Positions 26,495-33,794 of a stretch of DNA of 34,607 nt are shown piece after piece. Each line of letters opens with the position of its first letter. Position 1 is the stretch's first letter. The notes under the pieces were generated by a model. That model saw nothing but the letters and a program-made list of their open reading frames with translations. It made no database searches and was not told the DNA's origin. Location of the stretch: NCBI GenBank assembly GCA_026627155.1, contig JAPNUJ010000023.1, positions 1-34,607 of the forward strand, read 5' to 3'. The DNA comes from Bacillota bacterium. Its GTDB lineage: Bacteria; Bacillota; Bacilli; Alicyclobacillales; SLC66. The position numbers and the translations under genes are program-made.

Positions 26495-27715
26495 TCAGGT
26501 CGTATACTCGGCGTTGATACGCACATAGCCGTCTGTGAGATCACACGTATAGAACCGACAGCGACCGCCTCCAGACCCCAACGCGATCTCGATCACGATG
26601 TCCGTCCGGGCCATCACTTCACGGGCCGCCACAGGGTCCACACCAAGGAACAGGCCCTCGGCAAATACAGAAAGTCCGCCAATCTGCATACGCAGTTGCG
26701 CGAGGTCGAACGCCGCGCCGGATCGACCGACCGCCGAGATGATTCGACCCGGATTGAAGTCTTCGCCATAAAAAGCCGTCTTGACAAGCGGCGACGTGGC
26801 AATCGTGACCGCCACCCGCTCCGCGTCATCATCCGACTCAGCACCCGTCACCACGATCTCAAGAAACTTGGTGGCGCCTTCACCGTCGCGAACAATCATC
26901 CGGGCAAGGTCCTCGCACACCTCGGTGAGCGCGGCGCAAAACGTCGCGAACGCCTGCGTCCCTCGCACCATCGCGCCCGGAGTGAACGATCCCGCTTCGT
27001 CAGATGGACACGATAACAAGATGACGCTGTCATTAGGACTGGTGTCGCCATCGACCGAGATCGCATTGAACGAGGTCTTAACGGCTTGCGTCAAGGCCAC
27101 CTGCAGCGCCGGGCTGGCGACCGGGATATCGGTGACAATCACAGAGAGCATCGTGGCCAGACGCGGATGAATCATCCCCGCCCCTTTTGCCACCCCGCCG
27201 ATCGTTCCCTTCACACCGTCTAGATCGACGTGGCGTACGGCAGTCTTGGGCACGGTGTCTGTGGTCATCATGGCCCGTGCGGCGGCATGCCCCGCTTCTC
27301 GGTCAGCACTTCGGGCCGCAAGCAACGGTGCCAGAGCGGGCAGCAGGCGTTTGGCACCGAGCGGCACGCCGATCACGCCCGTGTGCAGCACAATCACCTC
27401 ATCAGCGGCGCATCCCAGCTCTTCACCGACCGCAGCCGCCATCATCTCCGTATCCGCACGCCCCGCAAGGCCTGTTCCTGCGTTGGCATTGCCACTCGTG
27501 ATCAACACGGCGCGAATCTCCTTGCCCGCATGCAACCGCGTCAAGGCACTGTCCACGCAAGCACTGCGAAAGACGTTGGACGTAAACACCCCGGCGTATG
27601 CACTCTTCCGGGGCAAGACAAAGGCAGCCGCATCCGGACTCTGGTCCCGCTTGATGCCAAGCGAACCCGCACTGCACTCCAAGCCCGCCACCCCGGCGAT
27701 ACTGAGCTCCTGCAC
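26495..27715 (-). CDS. argJ: Bifunctional ornithine acetyltransferase / N-acetylglutamate synthase
   Basis: Recycles the acetyl group from N-acetylornithine to glutamate in arginine synthesis. Marks: VFTSNVFRSACVD, ITSGNANAGTG, VLHTGVIGVPLG, MTTDTVPKTA, KGAGMIHPRLATMLSVIVTD with the autocleavage Ala-Thr, and DGDTSPNDSVILLS. The frame is open up to 27760, but a strong promoter occupies 27752-27780, so the first GTG (27760) cannot be in the mRNA. The GTG at 27715 gives 406 residues, the typical ArgJ length; a GTG at 27739 would be almost leaderless. The gene stands apart from other arg genes except the following acetyltransferase. Confidence 0.92.
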   Translation of the reverse strand: MQELSIAGVAGLECSAGSLGIKRDQSPDAAAFVLPRKSAYAGVFTSNVFRSACVDSALTRLHAGKEIRAVLITSGNANAGTGLAGRADTEMMAAAVGEELGCAADEVIVLHTGVIGVPLGAKRLLPALAPLLAARSADREAGHAAARAMMTTDTVPKTAVRHVDLDGVKGTIGGVAKGAGMIHPRLATMLSVIVTDIPVASPALQVALTQAVKTSFNAISVDGDTSPNDSVILLSCPSDEAGSFTPGAMVRGTQAFATFCAALTEVCEDLARMIVRDGEGATKFLEIVVTGAESDDDAERVAVTIATSPLVKTAFYGEDFNPGRIISAVGRSGAAFDLAQLRMQIGGLSVFAEGLFLGVDPVAAREVMARTDIVIEIALGSGGGRCRFYTCDLTDGYVRINAEYTT

Positions 27716-27751
27716 ATCGATCCCGTCCAATCCCCACACTAAAGTCTTGTA

Positions 27752-27780
27752 AGTATACACGTTATCTTATATTTATGCAA
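27752..27780 (-). promoter_or_regulatory. Sigma-A promoter of argJ with a possible ArgR half-site
   Basis: TTGCAT (27775-27780) and TATACT (27752-27757) are spaced by exactly 17 bases, giving a start of transcription near 27745. The plus-strand stretch TATTTATGCA over the spacer and -35 matches 8 of 10 positions of one half of the Bacillus ARG box, but the other half is poor. Arginine control by AhrC/ArgR is therefore only a possibility. Confidence 0.7.
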
Positions 27781-27809
27781 AGCAGCGCAACGCTCATGCA
27801 TTTAACCGT

Positions 27810-27831
27810 CGATTCACAGCCGATTCACAGC
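27810..27831. repeat. Perfect 11-bp tandem duplication upstream of argJ promoter
   Basis: CGATTCACAGC occurs twice head to tail between the ohrR stop and the argJ promoter. Its period is close to one DNA turn. It may be a binding site pair or simple slippage. Confidence 0.6.
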
Positions 27832-27861
27832 GTACGCCACGCGCGCCATGCATGCCGTCGC

Positions 27862-28377
27862 TCACTGCGCGCTGGCATGCACTCTTTTGAGGAGCCCTTG
27901 AAACTCGCCGAGCAAATGACTATATTCGGCTTGCGTCCACTGGCCACCGGTTGCCAAGGTCATCGGCATACACAGCGCATCACGCCGCAACGCCTTCCCT
28001 CGCTCCGTCAGGAAGATCTGAACTTGCCGCTCGTCGCCTGAAGCCCGGTGGCGCGATACAAAACCCGCTTGCTCCAAGCGCTTGAGCAGTGGCGTCAGCG
28101 TCCCCGAATCCAGATAGAGACGATCGCCGAGCGCGCGCACAATCAGCCCGTCCGTCTCCCACAGAAGGAGCATCACGAGATATTGCGGATACGTCAGTCC
28201 GAGACGCTCGAGTTCAGGACGGTAGAGCCGCGTAATCTCCCGCGACAAGGCATAGACGGCAAAGCATAGCTGGTTGTCCAAGCGCAAGAGGTCGTCGGCA
28301 GACACGCCGGCTTCCTCGCACTGTGCCAACCACGTCTGCAGAGTCGACTCCCCAGACGGATCCCCAACATCATTCAT
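27862..28377 (-). CDS. ohrR: Organic-peroxide-sensing MarR-family repressor OhrR
   Basis: A 171-residue winged-helix repressor. The block RLDNQLCFAVYALSREITRLY carries the peroxide-sensing cysteine (Cys38, equal to Cys15 of B. subtilis OhrR). LTYPQYLVMLLLWE, the recognition region YLDSGTLTPLLKRLEQAGFVSR and the wing DERQVQIFLTERG follow. It has about 23 extra N-terminal residues and a second Cys (136) in the C-terminal helix region, so it could be a 1-Cys or a 2-Cys type. The start is the ATG at 28377, 5 bases after GAGAGG. It follows the peroxidase gene by 84 bases on the same strand, and a perfect palindrome over that gene's promoter is its likely operator. In known cases OhrR controls ohr genes; none is seen here. 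Confidence 0.93.
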   Translation of the reverse strand: MNDVGDPSGESTLQTWLAQCEEAGVSADDLLRLDNQLCFAVYALSREITRLYRPELERLGLTYPQYLVMLLLWETDGLIVRALGDRLYLDSGTLTPLLKRLEQAGFVSRHRASGDERQVQIFLTERGKALRRDALCMPMTLATGGQWTQAEYSHLLGEFQGLLKRVHASAQ

Positions 28378-28399
28378 GGTCGCCTCTCCCAATCCCTGA

Positions 28400-28435
28400 A
28401 CGGGTTCGGACCCCTGCTTCTCGGCCCGAACCCGT
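28400..28435 (-). promoter_or_regulatory. 10-bp inverted repeat between gpx and ohrR
   Basis: ACGGGTTCGG and its exact complement flank a 16-base loop, placed after the peroxidase stop and before the ohrR ribosome site. Without a U-run it is not a normal terminator. It may tune read-through into ohrR or protect the upstream mRNA. Confidence 0.5.
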
Positions 28436-28463
28436 CAATGTTCAACCAACCCGCAGCCGTCCC

Positions 28464-28940
28464 TTACAGCAGCGCCTCAACGTCGGCATGGAGCGAATCC
28501 GGCGTCGCCGTTGGCGCAAAGCGTTTGACCGTCTTGCCGTCCCGATTCACCAGAAACTTCGTGAAATTCCACTTGACAGGTTCACTGCCGAGCAGTCCGC
28601 GTGCTTCCTTGGTCAGGTGCTTGTACAGAGGGCTCGCGTTCGCCCCGTTGACCTCGACCTTCGCAAACACGGGGAAGGTCACCCCGTAGTTAACCTGGCA
28701 AAACTCCGTCACCGCATCGTTGCCCAGCGGCTCTTGGTTCGCAAACTGGTTACAGGGAAACCCGAGCACGGCAAACCCACGTTCGCGATACTTCTCATAC
28801 AGTGCCTGCAGACCTGCAAGCTGAGGAGTAAACCCTCACTTACTCGCTGTGTTGACGATCAGCAATACCTGGCCAGCATACGTCTGCAGCGATACCGTCT
28901 GTCCACCTGGCGTTTCCACATCGAAATCATACACGCTCAT
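28464..28940 (-). CDS. Glutathione-peroxidase-family protein, predicted selenoprotein (TGA = Sec at codon 35)
   Basis: A 158-residue peroxidase of the GPx/BsaA family, reducing hydroperoxides with thiols (often thioredoxin in bacteria). The frame from the ATG at 28940 (GGAGGT 7 bases upstream) runs MSVYDFDVET ... LLIVNTASK, then TGA at 28836-28838, then GFTPQLAGLQ and on to a TAA. The TGA falls exactly at the catalytic Cys/Sec of the NTASK(C/U)GFTPQ motif, so the frame is otherwise intact. The other active-site residues are present: Gln69 in NQFANQE, and Trp124 and Asn125 in KWNFTKF. A SECIS-like hairpin follows the TGA. Length and N-terminus match B. subtilis BsaA (Cys36). The alternative is a nonsense mutation or sequence error. 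ATG- or GTG-based gene callers would annotate only the last 101 codons. First gene of a pair with ohrR. Confidence 0.85.
28800..28838 (-). promoter_or_regulatory. Candidate bacterial SECIS element immediately after the Sec codon
   Basis: In the mRNA, 21 bases separate the UGA from a GGUC apical loop (28811-28814) closed by UGCA/UGCA. Below it CU or C pairs with GG, and CAG pairs with CUG after a two-base bulge. The 13 bases UUGCAGGUCUGCA are, as I recall it, identical to the tip of the E. coli fdhF SECIS, including the U that is bulged and read by SelB. The UGA-to-loop distance is in the range accepted for bacterial SECIS hairpins. Confidence 0.8.
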
Positions 28941-28956
28941 TCAAACCACCTCCAAT

Positions 28957-28974
28957 TCAATTGTGCACAATTGA
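28957..28974. promoter_or_regulatory. Perfect 18-bp palindrome, candidate OhrR operator
   Basis: TCAATTGTGCACAATTGA is its own reverse complement. Its ACAATT/AATTGT arms resemble known OhrR and MarR-type boxes. It covers the -10 of the peroxidase promoter and ends 16 bases before the start codon, so bound repressor would block RNA polymerase. The neighbouring ohrR is the obvious candidate. Confidence 0.8.
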
Positions 28975-28988
28975 GCGACACGTGTCAA
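28960..28988 (-). promoter_or_regulatory. Promoter of the gpx-ohrR genes
   Basis: A perfect TTGACA (28983-28988) is followed, 17 bases on, by CACAAT (28960-28965) lying inside the palindrome. The -35 overlaps the stop codon of the upstream gene, so the promoter sits at the extreme 3' end of that gene. Confidence 0.7.
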
Positions 28989-29962
28989 CTGATCTTGGGC
29001 ACGTCCTCATCGGCATCCATAAGCCATCGGTCCTTTTTAGCCATCTTTATTAACACAAATTCTCTATCATTCATTCCGTTTAATCCGGATACCAAATTCG
29101 GATTGGCTACCCTCATCTCGATGATCCCATAGTAAACTTTAACTCTGTAGTACCTCTTGTATTCTGGGTCAATCCGTCCTAGGTCCTTGGAAATGTCCTT
29201 TATCTCTAGAAATTTTGCGCTCACAATGTTCTTCAGGTATTTAATCATGGTCGGATCTGTTTCAAATCTCAACTGAGGTCCCAATAATTTCGATGCCTCT
29301 GTGAATTTTCTCTCAGTGACTAACTTATAAAATGTGACGGGAACTTCTACCGCTGTTCTGTCGGGCGTGATTTGAATAGTGGTCGGCAAAGCCGAGATGG
29401 CAGGCTGCCGTGGGGTTTCCAACGTCATGGACAGGCTACTTGAGCTAACGATGTACCATTCCCCATGAAGCCTTGCTGCTACTGTGTAGAGTGGGCGACC
29501 TGGAGCAAACCACGTGGCAATCATCCAACCGGAACGACAATGGGGTAGGATCCCTTTGTGAACGTGGGCGTAGCGCTCGATGGATCCTCCGTAATATGCC
29601 GTTCCAAAAGCTGGTCCTTGGACACTCCCCCAGTAGAAATCGACGCCGTACTCCCCTCGACCCCAGTTCGCCACAGCATAGAGCCTGTAGGCAGGCGGTC
29701 CAGGTGATTTTAAATGGAGTGCCAGTAGAGGCAGGTAGACGTCCAAGTGGCTATTTGAGACAAATCGTATCATCGATTGCGGAAAGGGCCGACCCGGTTG
29801 GATCTGAAATGTCGCGGTATGAACGGACTGACGGACCCGGGCATTTGTCGCATGAATAGGCATCTGAGCTACTTCAGTAGATCTTGCAGTCCCGTAGCCT
29901 GCTAGGAAAAGAGCCATGCCAACAAGCGTCCACGATGCAAGCCATCTCAAATGTAGAGACAT
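28985..29962 (-). CDS. Exported protein of unknown function with lost lipobox
   Basis: 325 residues; I do not recognise the family. An N-terminal signal sequence (LASWTLVGMALFLAGYGTARS) has the form of a lipoprotein signal but with Tyr where the lipobox Cys would be (LAGY). The middle is rich in aromatic residues and probably beta-structured (YRLYAVANWGRGEYGVDFYWG). The C-terminal third (VPVTFYKLVTERKFTEASKLLGPQLRFE onward in position) resembles small NTF2-like or similar alpha+beta domains that often end secreted proteins. The DNA is visibly AT-richer than its neighbours, suggesting transfer. GGGAG about 11 bases before the ATG is the only ribosome site. No neighbour suggests a role. Confidence 0.6.
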   Translation of the reverse strand: MSLHLRWLASWTLVGMALFLAGYGTARSTEVAQMPIHATNARVRQSVHTATFQIQPGRPFPQSMIRFVSNSHLDVYLPLLALHLKSPGPPAYRLYAVANWGRGEYGVDFYWGSVQGPAFGTAYYGGSIERYAHVHKGILPHCRSGWMIATWFAPGRPLYTVAARLHGEWYIVSSSSLSMTLETPRQPAISALPTTIQITPDRTAVEVPVTFYKLVTERKFTEASKLLGPQLRFETDPTMIKYLKNIVSAKFLEIKDISKDLGRIDPEYKRYYRVKVYYGIIEMRVANPNLVSGLNGMNDREFVLIKMAKKDRWLMDADEDVPKIS

Positions 29963-30407
29963 TTCTTCAGACGCTCCCTGTAATTAAATAGCCTCTCGAC
30001 ATTCAAATTCTATGGGTCCGCAAGGCTTCCTCTCCCTGCGCGATGGCCCAGCCAAACCAAAATCGGCAAGCCAAGCTTGTGCCGACCCGTCGTCAAAAAT
30101 GATCCATAGCATCATACCCCGTTGGTATCGTAGACGACACGTTACCGAGAAAGGTTTCACCGAGCAATCAAACTGGTAAAAGCCAGCCGTGCAACAGCCC
30201 ATGTCTTCTGTGTAAGTCGTTTTTCACAGAATTTAAGTAACAGAGTGGCAGATGCCGTACTTTTCGTGTTTGTGAAGGTATGCTACGATCGGGCTGTCAA
30301 CATAGAAAGTCGTCGCAGACGCCTCCTTGTCGTTTACATATAGAGTTAGAATGTAGATTCCACTACTTAGGTCCAGATTCCGTTCCCCGCTTAATGCTAG
30401 CGGGAAC
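29963..30407. other. AT-richer stretch without a confident gene
   Basis: About 445 bases. A 72-codon minus-strand frame at 29984-30202 has no recognisable residues and no clear ribosome site. The right part contains the protein remnant listed at 30233. The composition is AT-richer than the rest of the window, like the adjoining unknown gene. I see no RNA gene or clear promoter. Confidence 0.5.
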
Positions 30408-30427
30408 CTAAGCCACGTCCATGTCAT
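30233..30427 (-). pseudogene. 3' remnant of a secreted/beta-rich protein gene
   Basis: The frame reads LDLSSGIYILTLYVNDKEA, then TTFYVDSPIV and a stop. That pattern (G-x-Y-x-LTLYVN-x-K-x-A...TTF) is typical of the last beta strands of extracellular proteins. Nothing upstream continues it: the transposase fragment begins there. It is probably the tail of a gene destroyed by the insertion. Low certainty. Confidence 0.4.
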
Positions 30428-31145
30428 GTCTCCATGGTTGGATGCAATTGAAGATCAGGCCACTAGCAGTCGGTGGCGACTCACATTCAAAAGAGAATAC
30501 CTCAAGTTTCGCCCCCACCTCGATGTCCCACCGCTTTCCGTAAAGACGAATCACCTCTTCGTCGGATAACGTCGTATCCGTACACAGTAAGGCCAGCCAC
30601 TGTTTTGAGCGATTCCGGTCACCGACAAAGACGATCTTGGCTGCAACGCCCTGTCCTTGCGCGGTTGTTCCCACCTCAACCCGGACAGACGCAAGGATCT
30701 TTGCCCTGCCACGCCGCTTTCTCACCGTGGCATAGATCTGTGGGAGTGTCAGTCGCTTTCCTTCGACCAAGTAGGTGACCGTCTTCATGCCCTTGAGCAT
30801 GCAGATCACGGTCATTGCCTCACCCACCGCGCGTACGATCGTGGACGGGAAGGCGAACCCACTGTCGAACAACAGGATCCGCCTTTTCACGCCAGCGGCT
30901 TGCGCTTGGGACAATAGATCAAACAAGACGACAGTGGCCTTGCTCATACTCTCGCGTCGTCTGTGATAGCCGGCTGTTCTTCGGTCCATCGACGGGTCCA
31001 TGTCGTGCGAGCGATTCTCCGCTTTCTCCGAGCTGAGCAAGGAAAAGGCCAAAGGGACGAAGGAGTTGCCATCGGACCATCCCAGCGTCAACATCCGAAA
31101 CTCTCGCGCGAAGCGATGGGCTGCATGATCGTAACGCCCGCCACT
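30408..31145 (-). pseudogene. Degraded IS4-family transposase fragment
   Basis: The central part of a DDE transposase of the IS4 type. It reads FRMLTLGWSDGNSFVPLAF, RRTAGYHRRRES, LLFDSGFAFP with the second catalytic Asp (family LFDSWFAFP), KKRGRAK-like KRRGRAKILASV, IVFVGDRNRSKQWLALL and YGKRWDIEV with the catalytic Glu. Homology begins near 31145 (YDHA) without a start codon, so the first 100-150 residues are missing. Past DIEV the sequence is disturbed (GAKLEVFSFECES, where the family has FFKVCKS) and then lost. No terminal inverted repeats were seen. The fragment abuts the stop codon of the neighbouring oxidoreductase gene. Confidence 0.85.
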
Positions 31146-32162
31146 TTACAACGAGACGATCCGACGCGTCTTCGCAGACTCGAGTGCACCCAAGATGACT
31201 TCGAGCGACGCCTTCCCTTCGGATCCCGAGATGGCAGACTCACGGTCGCTAAAGATCGCATCCACAAACTCATCGATGACGCCGCTCGTCGTCTGCTGCT
31301 CGTTGGTCGCCATCGCACCGACCTCGATCCGATCCACCTCACCATCGTCGTAGTGCACGATGACTTGGTACTGCGGATCAGACCCGACATGGACCACCCC
31401 ATGCTCACAGTAAAGGTGCGTGCTGTTATCCTCACCCGGATGATAGGTCCAACTGGCCGTCAGCGTGCCTATGGCGCCGGAACGCATCTGCAGGGTACAC
31501 ACCGCGTTGTCCTCTACTGTCGCGTTCTTCTCGAGCGTAGCCAGGTGCGCGCCAACCGACACCACCTCGTCCTCCAACAGCCAACGGATCAAGTCCGACT
31601 TGTGCACGCCCAGATCGCCCATGGCGCCGACGAGCGCGTCTTCTTTGCGAAAGAACCACGAGTCCGCTCCGTCGATCGACCAGCCCTCCGGGCCCCCGTG
31701 CGAAAAGCCTGTACGAAAGGACAAGACCGCCCCGAGGCGACCGCTGTGAAGAATCTGTTTTGCTTTGATGTGCGCGGGCATGAAGCGCTGATTATGTCCG
31801 ATCATCAGCGTCTTTCCCGCTTTCGCCGCGGCATCGATCATCGCTTGCGCCTCCGCCGAGGACACTGCCATCGGCTTCTCGCACAAGACGTGTTTGCCGG
31901 CCTCCAGGGCGGCGATGGTCACCGACGCATGCAGATTGTTCGGCAGACACACACTGATCGCATGAATGTCCGGGTCCGCCAGCAGTTGCGTGGCATCAGC
32001 GTACACTTTCGCCCCATATCGGACCCCCATCTCCTGCGCGCGCGAAGCAACGAGGTCGCACACGCCATGAAGACTCACTCGATGATTCTGTGCGTATTCC
32101 GGCAAATGACGATGCCTTGCAATGCTCCCGCATCCGATCACGCCGACTTGTAGCTTGGCCAC
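31146..32162 (-). CDS. Gfo/Idh/MocA-family NAD(P)-dependent oxidoreductase
   Basis: 338 residues. The Rossmann domain begins at once (LQVGVIGCGSIARHRHLPEY). VCLPNNLHASVTIAALEAGKHVLCEKPMA contains the family's EKP motif, GHNQRFMPAHIKAKQIL follows, and the C-terminal domain has GDLGVHKSDLIRWLL with the usual catalytic-region His. Such enzymes oxidise sugars, inositols or related compounds; the substrate is not predictable. The start is the GTG at 32162, because AAGGAG lies 8 bases upstream; the frame is open 13 codons further. It follows guaA by 42 bases. Its stop codon marks the junction with the transposase fragment, so the last residues (TRRIVSL) may have been altered by that event. Confidence 0.9.
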   Translation of the reverse strand: MAKLQVGVIGCGSIARHRHLPEYAQNHRVSLHGVCDLVASRAQEMGVRYGAKVYADATQLLADPDIHAISVCLPNNLHASVTIAALEAGKHVLCEKPMAVSSAEAQAMIDAAAKAGKTLMIGHNQRFMPAHIKAKQILHSGRLGAVLSFRTGFSHGGPEGWSIDGADSWFFRKEDALVGAMGDLGVHKSDLIRWLLEDEVVSVGAHLATLEKNATVEDNAVCTLQMRSGAIGTLTASWTYHPGEDNSTHLYCEHGVVHVGSDPQYQVIVHYDDGEVDRIEVGAMATNEQQTTSGVIDEFVDAIFSDRESAISGSEGKASLEVILGALESAKTRRIVSL

Positions 32163-32204
32163 AGTCCACACTCCTTCTCTATCCTTCGGCCCGTCCACCA
32201 ACGT

Positions 32205-33752
32205 CTACTCCCACTCGATCGTCGCCGGAGGTTTCGATGTGATGTCGTACACGACTCGATTAATCCCATCCACTTCGTTGCAGATGCGACTGGACATCGA
32301 CTGCAACACGTCATGCGGAATGCGCGCCCACTCGGCCGTCATGCCATCGCGCGAAGTCACCGCGCGAATCGCAAGCGTAGAGGCGTACGTCCGTTCGTCG
32401 CCCATGACACCGACACTGTGCGTATCGGTCAACACCGCAAAGTACTGCCACACCTCTTGCAATAGGCCAGCGCGCGCAATCTCTTCGCGCACAATGGCGT
32501 CGGCCTCCTGAAGCACCGCGATACGCCGTTCTGTGACCTCGCCCATAATCCGAATCGCCAGACCCGGTCCTGGAAACGGTTGCCGCCAGACAAAGTCGTG
32601 GGGCAAACCCAACTCCTCGCCGAGGGCCCGCGCCTCGTCCTTGAACAGCGTACGCAGCGGCTCAATCAACGCAAACCGCATGTCTTTGGGCAGGCCACCC
32701 ACGTTGTGGTGCGACTTGATCGTCGCCGCCGTAGACGTCCCACTCTCGATAATGTCCGTGTACAGCGTTCCCTGCCCCAGATACGCGTAGTCACCAAGAG
32801 ATGCCGCGGTCTCATCAAACAACGCGATGAACTCGGCGCCAATTCGCTTTCGCTTCTCCTCCGGGTCCGTGATCCCTTTCAGGCGTTCAAGAAAACGGGC
32901 TCGCGCGTCCACGCGCCGGATGTCCATGTGAAAGACGCCGGTAAACATCTGCATGACTTGCTCGGCCTCGCCCTTGCGCAAAAGCCCGTGATCGACAAAG
33001 ACACAGGTCAGCTGATCGCCGATCGCTCGGTGGAGCAGCATCGCCGTCACAGACGAGTCGACACCGCCGGAGAGAGCCATCAACACCCGCTTGTCCCCAA
33101 TTTGCTCGCGCAGTCGGGCGATCGACTGGTCCACGAACGAGTCCATTCGCCAATCCCCACTGCACCCGCACACATGGAACAGAAAATGCCGTAGAATCGC
33201 CTCACCATGATCGGTGTGCTGGACCTCAGGATGAAACTGCACCCCATACAGCTTTCGCTCCGGCCAACTCATGGCCGCAACCGGCGCACTGTCAGTCGTC
33301 GCATCCACGCGAAATCCCGTAGGCACTGAACTGACCACATCGCTGTGACTCATCCAGACGCGCTGCGCCGTTGGCAGCTCCGCAAAAAGTGGACAATCGC
33401 CGCTCACCGTCAAGGTGGTCTGTCCATATTCGCGCGCCTCTGCACGATGGACGGCAGCATGAAAGTCGCGGGCAATCAGTTGCATCCCGTAACAAATGCC
33501 GAGGATCGGAACGCCGAGCTCATAAATCCCCGGATCGACGCCCGGTGCGTCCGGCGCGTACACGCTGCGTGGACCCCCTGAAAACACGATGCCGCTCACC
33601 TTTTTGCGGCGCAACTCCGCAGCCGTCGTGGAGCCGGGCAACAACTCGGAAAACACGTGTTGATCGCGAATGCGGCGAGCAATCAACTGGTTGTACTGGC
33701 CCCCGAAATCAAGAACTACGACACTGCCCACTTCCGAATCCATTGAATCCAT
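32205..33752 (-). CDS. guaA: GMP synthase (glutamine-hydrolysing)
   Basis: Converts XMP to GMP. 515 residues, close to B. subtilis GuaA (513). The N-terminal class I glutaminase has the nucleophile Cys87 in [10 protein letters not shown] and its partners in [15 protein letters not shown]. The ATP pyrophosphatase P-loop is [15 protein letters not shown], and the C-terminal dimerisation domain ends [18 protein letters not shown] as in the family. I prefer the ATG at 33752 (AGGTG 5 bases upstream); a TTG at 33767 with GGAGAG upstream and an ATG at 33743 are also in frame. It lies 42 bases after the transglutaminase gene, the same order as yebA-guaA in B. subtilis. Confidence 0.96.
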   Translation of the reverse strand: MDSMDSEVGSVVVLDFGGQYNQLIARRIRDQHVFSELLPGSTTAAELRRKKVSGIVFSGGPRSVYAPDAPGVDPGIYELGVPILGICYGMQLIARDFHAAVHRAEAREYGQTTLTVSGDCPLFAELPTAQRVWMSHSDVVSSVPTGFRVDATTDSAPVAAMSWPERKLYGVQFHPEVQHTDHGEAILRHFLFHVCGCSGDWRMDSFVDQSIARLREQIGDKRVLMALSGGVDSSVTAMLLHRAIGDQLTCVFVDHGLLRKGEAEQVMQMFTGVFHMDIRRVDARARFLERLKGITDPEEKRKRIGAEFIALFDETAASLGDYAYLGQGTLYTDIIESGTSTAATIKSHHNVGGLPKDMRFALIEPLRTLFKDEARALGEELGLPHDFVWRQPFPGPGLAIRIMGEVTERRIAVLQEADAIVREEIARAGLLQEVWQYFAVLTDTHSVGVMGDERTYASTLAIRAVTSRDGMTAEWARIPHDVLQSMSSRICNEVDGINRVVYDITSKPPATIEWE

Positions 33753-33794
33753 TCCCACACCTGCCAATTCTATAGTCTCTCCGATCTCAACTCG

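Noticed and set aside
28464..28769. Treating the peroxidase as a 101-residue protein starting at a GTG
   Set aside because: This start lacks a ribosome site and would remove the active-site residue; the upstream frame is clearly the same gene across a TGA.
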